DNA of 64,000 nt, taken from NCBI RefSeq assembly GCF_964275005.1, contig NC_092685.1, forward strand, positions 13,129,571-13,193,570. The letters are read 5' to 3'. The translations under genes were made by a program, and so were the position numbers. Below the pieces are notes generated by a model. It saw only the letters and a program-made list of their open reading frames with translations, had not been told where the DNA came from and did no database searches. This stretch comes from Diadema setosum. Taxonomy: Eukaryota > Echinodermata > Echinoidea > Diadematoida > Diadematidae. Each line of letters starts with the position of its first letter. Within the stretch, counting starts at the first letter, position 1. Of this stretch, positions 28,001 to 39,156 are shown in pieces.

Positions 28001-31000
28001 TGAAATGCTTCGTTACTAGGCTGTAGGAAAAAAAAATCCATAAATTGTAATACATTACAGAAATGGACTATATCGTTGACGATTCAATCAGGTTATTAAT
28101 CACAGAATGCAACTTTGCACACAAGACATCTAGTGCTCAGCTTGAGCTGATAAGCTGAAATAATTCAGTGTGCTCAGTTTATCATTTACGTAATATTTCA
28201 TGCATCTTCATTAGTCACATGATATTGCGCGATCGAAGGAGTACTAGTAATGGAATCTATATAGGTCCTCTTAAGTTGTGACCGACGACTTTCATTCCCA
28301 TCCCTTCATGTCTGTTTTCCTTCTCTGAAATACTGAGAGACTGTAAATAATTATGATTCGTGAATTTCATTTCATTTTCATTTCATTTATTCATTTCTAC
28401 TTTTATAATTGGTTTACAAACTTTGCATTAAACAACAAACAGACAAACAAACAAAAATACTAGAGCTGTGTTCAGACGGAGGCATTTTTGGTCGGAGTAA
28501 CTTCGGAGGAAGGGTCGGAGGAAGCTTGGTCGGAGTAACTTCGGAGGATAGGTCGGAGTAGTGCCCGTCTGAACAAGGTCGTGGTAACTTCCTCCGACGG
28601 AGGAACTTACCACGACCTCTTCCTCCGAACGAGATACTCCTGAGTTTTCTCAGGAGTATCTCGCTACCACGACTAGCCGGTCGGAGTAAATTGCCCGTGC
28701 GGACAAGCCCTCGGAGTATTTATGAACTTACATACCTTACGACCTAGGTAAAACTTCCTGGGTCAAATCGCAATGTTGACATTTTGCGAGTACACGTGAG
28801 CGTGTAGTGCAATTCTAACCTAGTCGATCGCGATGAAGAAGCTAGCGCTCATGCAGAAATTTCCATCAACAAGAATGGAGGAGACAAATGCAACTGGTAA
28901 AAAACAATCACATGGTCGACGTGCGCGGCGCTACCACTTCCGGAAGTTACACCGACCCTCGCACAGAATTGGTCGGAGTTTCTTCCCACGACCGTCTTGT
29001 GGACACAAGGGTCGTGGTAAGATATGCATTAATTTGAAGTTTAATTGCCGTGCCATAAATTTTTACTCCGACTAGAAATACGTCTGAACATGGCTATGGT
29101 GTCAAATATGATAGTGGCGGAATCATGAGAATCACAAAGTAGGCTTATTGAAAATGATCTCTTAACAAATATCGTGATGTAAATATTATGTGTAATCATT
29201 TACAGTCATTTGTAATGTACTGAATTGAAACAAACATAGATACAAAATGCGATAAGATTCACAACTTGAAATCAATTAAAAAAACGGATACGTGTACGAT
29301 ACGGATACGAATAATGAAACATGTTGACGTCAGTTCCAGGTGTTTTGGTGATGCTATTGTTGTTGTTTTTTTTTTTTGTCTTAAGTGCCATTTTTGTGTG
29401 TGAATGTGTGTGTGTGTATGTGTTATGTTCTTGGCGGTGCATCAAAACAGCGGCATGAATAAATGTAAAATACGAACGAAATGATGATAAGTTGCAAAGC
29501 TCCATAAAATGAATGTTTTACTTTGACACCTTTGATATCGAAAAAAAAAAAAAAAAAGGCACATCAGCGAAACAAGACTGAAATGAGGGAAAATATTCTT
29601 TTGTTAGTGACAATACATGATCACGCTATATTAATCGTTGTTGTCCAGACACCTGAATTTACTTATTAAGATGCACATAATCAGGTGTCGGCGACGATCA
29701 TTACATCAAAGAAAGACTGCAGTGAACAGTCCATGTATATTAGGTTCATGCAACAACTATAAGCGAGTTCCTGCCTATGGAACTTAATAGGCGTTTTCAC
29801 ATCAGCCCGATGTTTCGAAATAGCGCGATATTTTCTGACTTGGGAAATTAACCCGATCACGAAATAGCGTGCTATTTGATAATGTGAATACAAATTGGCG
29901 CGCTAATTGATCGAGAAAATTTCTCGAGTCCAACTCGGAAAATTTCCGAAATAGCAGGATAATTAATGCGAAAAGCGCGCTATTTGATAATGTTCGGGCT
30001 GATGATGTGAATAGGAAATAAAATAGCGCGCTAATTTGCGATCGCGAAATATATCTCGAGCTTGGACTTTTATCGGGCTGATGTGAAAAAGCCTACTGGG
30101 AAGGGGCAGGTTAATGAAATGCTTCGTTACTAGGCTGTAGGAAAAAAAAATCCATAAATTGTAATACATTACAGAAATGGACTATATCGTTGACGATTCA
30201 ATCAGGTTATTAATCACAGAATGCAACTTTGCACACAAGACATCTAGTGCTCAGCTTGAGCTGATAAGCTGAAATAATTCAGTGTGCTCAGTTTATCATT
30301 TACGTAATATTTCATGCATCTTCATTAGTCACATGATATTGCGCGATCGAAGGAGTACTAGTAATGGAATCTAGGTCCTCTTAAGTTGTGACCGACGACT
30401 TTCATTCCCATCCCTTCATGTCTGTTTTCCTTCTCTGAAATACTGAGAGACTGTAAATAATTATGATTCGTGAATTTCATTTCATTTTCATTTCATTTAT
30501 TCATTTCTACTTTTATAATTGGTTTACAAACTTTGCATTAAACAACAAACAGACAAACAAACAAAAATACTAGAGCTGTGTTCAGACGGAGGCATTTTTG
30601 GTCGGAGTAACTTCGGAGGAAGGGTCGGAGGAAGCTTGGTCGGAGTAACTTCGGAGGATAGGTCGGAGTAGTGCCCGTCTGAACAAGGTCGTGGTAACTT
30701 CCTCCGACGGAGGAACTTACCACGACCTCTTCCTCCGAACGAGATACTCCTGAGTTTTCTCAGGAGTATCTCGCTACCACGACTAGCCGGTCGGAGTAAA
30801 TTGCCCGTGCGGACAAGCCCTCGGAGTATTTATGAACTTACATACCTTACGACCTAGGTAAAACTTCCTGGGTCAAATCGCAATGTTGACATTTTGCGAG
30901 TACACGTGAGCGTGTAGTGCAATTCTAACCTAGTCGATCGCGATGAAGAAGCTAGCGCTCATGCAGAAATTTCCATCAACAAGAATGGAGGAGACAAATG

Positions 31001-33125
31001 CAACTGGTAAAAAACAATCACATGGTCGACGTGCGCGGCGCTACCACTTCCGGAAGTTACACCGACCCTCGCACAGAATTGGTCGGAGTTTCTTCCCACG
31101 ACCGTCTTGTGGACACAAGGGTCGTGGTAAGATATGCATTAATTTGAAGTTTAATTGCCGTGCCATAAATTTTTACTCCGACTAGAAATACGTCTGAACA
31201 TGGCTATGGTGTCAAATATGATAGTGGCGGAATCATGAGAATCACAAAGTAGGCTTATTGAAAATGATCTCTTAACAAATATCGTGATGTAAATATTATG
31301 TGTAATCATTTACAGTCATTTGTAATGTACTGAATTGAAACAAACATAGATACAAAATGCGATAAGATTCACAACTTGAAATCAATTAAAAAAACGGATA
31401 CGTGTACGATACGGATACGAATAATGAAACATGTTGACGTCAGTTCCAGGTGTTTTGGTGATGCTATTGTTGTTGTTGTTTTTTTGTCTTAAGTGCCATT
31501 TTTGTGTGTGAATGTGTGTGTGTGTATGTGTTATGTTCTTGGCGGTGCATCAAAACAGCGGCATGAATAAATGTAAAATACGAACGAAATGATGATAAGT
31601 TGCAAAGCTCCATAAAATGAATGTTTTACTTTGACACCTTTGATATCGAAAAAAAAAAAAAAAAAACCAAAACCGGGCAATCAGAAATGCTTTGCATCCA
31701 AAATATGGTAGACGCCTTGCATATCTGCTCTTTGATATTAACATATAATTTGATACATTAGATGATATCAATTGCCGGCCAGAGGACTCAATCGGTGCAG
31801 GACTTGCTGGCATACAAATTTCACCTTACAGTAATCGCCTTTGCCCCAGCTCTGCGGATGTAGTCATCATGCTAAAGAAAATCTCGAGTGGAAATCGGGA
31901 GAAGGAGTTGGGGGGGGGGGGGGGGCTTGCCATGTAGGTGATTGCTCTGTGAAAGATGAATGCGTGGCGTGCATGGTGTTGCTGGCCGACACACACGTGA
32001 ACCTGTCACAAGAGTTCAACTTCCTCATGAGTTGCGCCACGGGCCATAGGTTGGTACGTGTCGCCGGCCACTGACTTCCGCGGCTGCTGCTGTCAAGCGC
32101 CAATATAAAGCGATTCACTGGACAGCAGCTTCCGCGTGTAGCGCGAACCTTACGGCGTATTACGATAACGAGCAGAGCAGATGACCCGCCCGCGAGCCAG
32201 ATTTAGAATCCTGCCTATACGTGAAAATAGCAGTCCATTTATTTCCAGATGGTTATATTTAGCCGCCAAGGACGGCTTGATATACGAGATTTTTAAACTT
32301 GGGTACTTTATGGGCTCGGCTGGCGAAAATATGCCTGGAATTAGCCGAATGCAACCGCACTTTTTCACTGAAGCGACCATACGCCCATAAAGGACTACGA
32401 ACGTACAGTAAGCCTGCAGAAACTGTGTGAAGAAAATATGACATGGTACTAAATGTCATCGTCTTATATTGTCTCATGTTGCTTACAGACGTGCCGTCTT
32501 CAACTGTTTAATTGAAACCAGCTGAGGGTAGCATTATTCACATCTGTTAAAATCGATGTTTGTTTTTCAAACGTGTTATCGCGAAGAAAAAAAATTACTT
32601 AAAAAACTAAGCATGTTGTCTGTAGAAAGCGAATCATTGAAGTTGTATCTCAAGCCTGAAATTCAACCCTAATCAGGAGGCAAGACATGATAACTTGACG
32701 TGTTTTTTTTTTTCAAAAATTATTTTTCCCAATTTGCAAGTGTATTTTTAGCAACAGACTTATCTACTTAGATTGTTATACAGAGTTCAACGCGAGGTTT
32801 TTAATGTTCGGCAGGTCTGTAGGAATGAGAATGAATAGTCCTGTACAAAGCACGATTTTCGTTCACCAAAATAAAACGTCATAACGACTCATTTTATTCT
32901 CATATTAACAGACGTATAGAAGTGACTTTTAATGGTTACCCAGTCAACATATTCATCAAGATATATACAAACTTCCAAAACATGAAAGTACCAATGTTTT
33001 GCCTTTCTCCATTTTCGTTCTTCCTCTCTCCATCCCCCTCTCTCTCCTTCAATCTATCAATCTACACACACACAAACACACACACACACACACACTGATG
33101 CGCGCAGACACACACACACACGTAC

Positions 33126-33178
<53 letters not shown>

Positions 33179-36100
33179 ATTATCCAATCATCAAGGCTGT
33201 CCGACCTGTCCGATGAAGATGTGAATTCACCCGAACAAACATACACTATGCTTCTTGGAAGAGTCAAGGGAAAGGGGTGTTATTATGGCAGTAAATGTTT
33301 GAACCGGAAAGGCCGGGGGATTAGCATGGGGTAAAAATAGCGGTCGTTTTTGTTTGGCCAAGACCTGCTGGACGAGAGATGACAGGATGTCCGCTCTTGC
33401 ACGCCATCTATGTCGGCGGCGGTGTTTCAACCGGCACCAGTGACCGTTGATTACTCGCATTCCAAATAACTATTTGCGCCACTCGTCCATCATATGTATT
33501 AAAAACTATCGTTCACTGTGTGACCCCGATATGATCAGAGGTAGCTTGTCACACAAGCACACATACGCACACACACACACACCCACACACACAGAGCCAT
33601 GCATATGTATATATATATAAAGATAGATAATAGCTGCATGCATGAAAGTGGGACGAGCTTTAACAATTAGTGTTTCAAGGGATAGACTTGACATAATATG
33701 GTTTTCGTGGCCACACAGGTGAATGTAACAAACTGGCGGACTCAAGGTCTTTCATCAGCAAACACTCAACGTCACTCAACATGCTTGTACTTAACGTTTT
33801 CAATGTACAGCGACGTGTATTGGCAAATTTGCATGCATGTAACTGCGGTGGATTCGATTAAGCTAATCAATTATGACGGGAACAGACGTCATGATTTCGC
33901 TGATTTCATATGAAAATGCAACACTAGATAGTCAGTGGACCTGAATGGTTAAAATGGTCATACAACAATAGCACAAGATGTTCTAAGAGCACTTATACAA
34001 TCCTGCAGAAGAATTGCGTGTAACTTCAATTTATGAATCATTGTAATTGATACTAGCACACCTAGCTCTTGAAAAGTTTTGATCACATCCTCTTAACAGA
34101 TTCATCCGCCAGATTCATCTCATTGTTGTTTAAAGGTCTTTATGATATATGAAAACAGAAGGAAGTCACAGGATTTTAGTCCATTTATCTTTTATGTTAC
34201 ATTCACTGCTCAGTTCCAAGTACTCTTCAAGTCATTGGATTATATTTCTAATTTTACTCAGAAATCGACTCGCAGGATGAGGAGTCGACCTCAGCTGCCA
34301 GGGATGCCGACATTGATGAATCGACCTCGACGTCCAGCTCGCCATCATACAGTATGTGAAGTATAGATCCTTTGATTCTACATACAAGTTGTCCACAGTC
34401 GTCTCAGCTGTCCTCATTTTCGCAAGGCCTGAAATAAAGTTGCTGTGATTCAGAGCTGATTTATTGCTATCATGCACTGTCTTATTTATCTTGTTATAAT
34501 AATTACCATCGTTATAACAGTAGCGGTGGTGGTATACTGCAGGAGGCCTGTCAGCAGCAGCAGGAGTAGTAGAAGTAGATGCATAGTATTGGTGTAACCT
34601 GTAATGTGATCGTCTTTATTATCATCTATCTAAATTTTATCATTTCAACAAGATTGATGATGGTATATTTCACAACGGCGTAAATCCGTACTGAGAAGTG
34701 GGGGGGGGGGGATGGTCACCATCACCACGATCACAAGCCATAACCGGACCGGCGCAGCCTTGGGGGGGGGGGGGGGAAGAAGCTTTGTGCCCCCTTCCCC
34801 CCCCCCCACACACACACACTTTACAGGGATCGGATGTCCCACTCTTTTGCAGAAATATTAAGTGGGAGGAGAATGGCAGCAAAAAGACTTTTTGTTCTTG
34901 TTGTTGCTTTTTTTTGGCTTGTCAGATGACTTGCGGTGGAAAATCAGTTTGTTTTTGAAATATCTGTGAGAGGGAGCGGAGCGACCGAACGGGGGGAGGG
35001 TGTGTATGGGGAGGGGGGGGGGGGTGTATCCCTCCCACACGAGGAAGATTTTGCATTTTAAGACCTGAAATTCAGCGATCTGGCGCACACGTTTGGTGAA
35101 ATTTTTGTTGTTTTTTTTTTTTTCTTAAAAAAACCCAATAGAAAATGAAGTATTCACAATATATTATTGAATGACTAACTCGTGGTATTTCAGCTCTTGC
35201 TCCGCCTGTGCGACATCACTGGGAAGGCCTACTAAATAGTGGGGCCTACACCGGCGTAGACAGGATTTGATCTAGGGGGAGCGGTTATGAGATCGTGAGG
35301 GAGCGAAGCAAGTAAGGGGGAGGGTATGGTAGGGGGGTTTTCCCCCTCCCACGGTGAAATCTTTTTACATTGAAAATTTGACATTTTACTGTCCAAAAAC
35401 TGCCGTTTTTGGTGTATTTTTTCGCTTAGGAAATTAAGGGGGCGCACCGGGCGCAACTGCTAGCAGTTACTGGCAGCAACATCAGGGGAATGGCATAACG
35501 ATTAAATGCGAGCGAGTGAAGCGAGTGAGCTTGAAAATGTTGACTTTTACAGTCCCCAAACTGTCGTTTGTAGCTATATTTTTCGCTTTGGAAATTAAGG
35601 GGGGGGGGGGCGCACTGGGCACAACTGCTGGCAATTACTGGCAGCATGCAACATCAGGAGAATGGCATAACGATTGAATGCGAGCAAGCGAAGCGAGCGA
35701 GTTCGAAAATTTTGACATCTTACAGTCCAAAGTGCCGTTTGTGGCTGTATTTTTTCGCTTTGAAATTAAGGGGGGGGGGGGCACACCGGGACAACTGCCG
35801 GCAATTACTGGCAGCAACATCAGGGGAATGGCATAACGATTAAATGCGAGCGAGCGAAGCGAGTGAGCTTGAAAATTTTGACTTTTTACAGTCCCAAAAC
35901 TGTCGTTTGTACTATATTTTTCGCTTTGGAAATTAAGGGGCGGGGGGGGGGGGGGCGCATACCGGGCACAAGTACTGGCAATTACTGGCAGTATGCAACA
36001 TCAGGAGAATGGCATAACGATTGAATGCGAGCAAGCGAAGCGAGCGAGTTTGAAACTTTTGACATTTTACAGTCCCCAAAGTGCCGTTTGTGGCTGTATT

Positions 36101-37870
36101 ATTTTTTTCGCTTTGGAAATTAAGGGGGGGGGCACGCCGGGCCAACTGCCGGCAATTATTGGCAGCAACATTAGGAGAATGGCATAACGATTAAATGCGA
36201 GCGAGCGAAGCGAGTGAGCTTGAAAATTTTGATATTTTTCAGTCCCAAAACTGTCCTTTGTGGCTGAATATTTCTCTTTGGAAATCAAGGGGGGCGCACC
36301 AGGTGAAAACTGCTGGCAGTTACTGGCAGCAACATCAGGAGAATGGCATAATGATTAAATGCGAGTGAGCTTGAAATTTTGACATTTTACAGTCCCCAAA
36401 ACTGTCGTTTGTGGCTGTATTTTTTCGCTTTGGAAATTAAGGAGGCGCACCGGGCGAAAACCACTGGCAGTTACTAGCAGCAACGTCAGGAGAATGGCAT
36501 GATTAAATGCGAGCGAGCGAAGCGAGCGAGCTTGAAAATTTTGACATTTTACAGTCCAAAAACTGCTGTTTGTAGCTATATTTTTTCACTTGGGCGCATC
36601 GGGCGAAAACTGCTGGCAATTACTGGCTGCAACATCAGGAGAATGGTATAATGATTAAATGCGAGCGAGCAAAGCGAGCGAGCTTCAAAATTTTGACATT
36701 TTACAGTCCAAAAACTGCCGTTTGTAGCTATATTTTTCGCTTGGGCGCATCGGGCGAAAACTGCTGGCAATTACTGGCTGCAACATCAGGAGAATGGTAT
36801 ATAATGATTAAATGCGAGCGAGCAAAGCGAGCGAGCTTCAAAATTTTGACATTTTACAGTCCAAAAACTGCCGTTTGTAGCTATATTTTTCGCTTTGGCA
36901 ATTAAGGGGGGCGCACCGGGCGCAACTGCTGTCAGTCACTGGCAGCAACATCAGGAGAATGGCATAGCGATTAAATGCGAGCGAGCGGAGCGAGCGAGCT
37001 TTAAAATTTTGACATTTTTACACTCCAAAAACTGCCGTTTGTGGCTATATTTTTCGCTTTTGTTTGTCCCACTTTTATGGGGGAACCATTCCCCCCCCCC
37101 CATCGACGCCTCTGCATAAATATGAGGGTGCTTTTGTTAAGTGAAAGATCTGCTGCACACTCTTTGATAAATTAGGGAAATATTATTACGTCAATCTCAA
37201 AAGTGTACAAAGTCTATCAAAAGGGATCCTGTATAGCGGAGCTTTTGCATGTTTAATTAAGATTGCAATACAACTATCTGGTGCATAGTTCTGGCGATAT
37301 TTAGACAATTTTCCATTAAGAAGGTTCGAGATTTGTCCTCATCTCGGGAATTGCTTGGGGGATAGATTTGTCTGCCTAAACACTTCCGTAGGGGTGGCAG
37401 ATGCCCCTTTGCGAGCGAGCGAAGCGAGTGAGCTTGAAAATTTTGATTTTTTTCAGTCCCAAAAACTGTCCTTTGTGGCTGTATTATTTCGCTTTGGAAA
37501 TCAAGGGGGGCGCACCAGGTGAAAACTACTGGCAGTTACTGGCAGCAACATCAAGAGAATGGCATAATGATTAAATGCGAGTGAGCTTGAAAATTTTGAC
37601 ATTTTACAGTCCCAAAACTGTCGTTTGTGGCTGTATTTTTTCGCTTTGGAAATTAAGGAGGCGCACCGGGCGAAAACTGCTGGCAGTTACTAGCAGCAAC
37701 ATCAGGAGAATGGCATGATTAAATGCGAGCGAGCGAAGCGAGCGAGCTTGAAAATTTTGAAATTTTACAGTCCAAAAACTGCTGTTTGTAGCTAGACCTA
37801 TATTTTTTCGCTTGGGCGCATCTAGATTTGTCTGCCTAAACACTTCCGTAGGGGCGGGCAGATGCCCCTT

Positions 37871-37903
<33 letters not shown>

Positions 37904-39123
37904 GTATGCCCATAGATGTATTCTGACTGAGTCACCAGTCACTGTCGTTTCTCAGGAATGATTCAGGAAATGGAGGGGGTTCTATTATGGCGATATAGTT
38001 TTTTTTTATTGTTTGTTTGTTTGTTTTTGTACATATTTTGCAGATGGTCCCAAGTTACTCGCGTCATAGCATGTTTACATGTAGGCCTATACTATGTGAC
38101 GTTGTCAACGTCTGAGCCATACCTTACATTGTACAGTATCGTCGGCCTCATGCCAAAAGGGCACTAATAGTGTACAAAGTCTATGGTGTTAAGGCCCTTT
38201 TGGCATAAGGCCGACGGTTATGTCGATGTTACTTTCTTCGCGAGCGAGCGAAGCGAGCGAGCGCTTGAGAAAATTATGTATACATTTTCCTACAAGATAG
38301 AATACTGTTCAGCTCTGTTACCTGTCTGAAGGCCGGCGTACAAACGTCACGCAATATGCCAAAATTGATACAATCACATTTCTGCTTCCTCCATTTTTTT
38401 TTTCAAAATTCAGGGGGGGGGGGGATGATTGTACAGGCCATCCCCCCCCCCCCCTCCTCCATTTCAGGGGGGGATATATCCCCCCCACCCCCCCCCCCGG
38501 GATTTACGCCCATGATATTTCATGACGTAGTAGTTCGATGTAATCAATGATCGTTCATTCCACTGTTACCGCAGTGTTAAGATCACATTAACATCACGAA
38601 ATGACATTGACCAATGGCGTTTAGTAATTCCTTTGAAATAACCTCCTTGTCATGTGACTGTGGATCTTTTCGACTAACAGTTGTCTCTTTTTTTACTCCA
38701 GAAGAAAAAACAGTAACAACAACTTCACTTTATTAAAGAGTAATCATGTCCTCTCGAACTCATACATAGTGTCATTGACCTATTCAGAGTGGAACAATGG
38801 GGGAAAGTACTTTTGGACAGAGTAGAATATCTACGAGCAAATGAAAATCTTTTCATAATCATGTGCTGGAATCACTGACAATCAAAATGTGGGTAATCTT
38901 AATGTCTATCATTTTTTTTTATAATGAGCACTTTTGAGTAGTTGTTTAATTCATGTCACATCACTGAATTCAAGCAAAAGTTCTCATGTAATGCTTATCA
39001 TTATTTGTCTATATTGACTTAGAATCTCATTCTTTTTTCTCGTGCTTTTAAACATGGCTTTCAAATCGGATAACTCTCTCCCTATAATATATTTCCTGTG
39101 TTTCCTGTTTTTGTTGCTTTTGT

Positions 39124-39156
<33 letters not shown>

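Larger units (their letters stand above)
27444..29557. repeat. Tandem 2.1-kb duplication, copy 1
   Basis: Begins GGCACATCAGCGAAACAAG and ends in a poly(A) run directly before copy 2. Contains two inverted-repeat elements (27676-27979 and 28464-29095). Offset to copy 2 is 2,114 bp. The copies differ visibly only by a 4-bp TATA (present here, absent in copy 2 near 30374) and by a GTT/T homopolymer change near 29365. Confidence 0.95.
29558..31665. repeat. Tandem 2.1-kb duplication, copy 2
   Basis: Near-identical to 27444-29557, starting right after a 16-17 base A run and itself ending in an A18 run at about 31649-31666. It may be a very recent duplication or a false duplication in the assembly; the high identity and poly(A) junctions fit either. 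Confidence 0.95.
24611..34261 (+). other. Intron 2 (9.7 kb)
   Basis: No supported exon. Contains a TA microsatellite (24979-25035), a foldback element (about 26025-26553), the 2.1-kb tandem duplication (27444-31665), a GC-rich stretch near 31.95-32.40 kb and CA/TA tracts at 33061-33175. Confidence 0.75.

Noticed and set aside
31841..32118. Cys-rich 77-codon frame on + near 31.9 kb
   Set aside because: Interrupted by a G15 run, no pattern of a known Cys-rich fold, no compatible splice sites.
35600..37120. Open frames with CERAKRASFKILTFYSPK repeats
   Set aside because: They follow the satellite unit and change frame with every G-run length change, so coding is unlikely.
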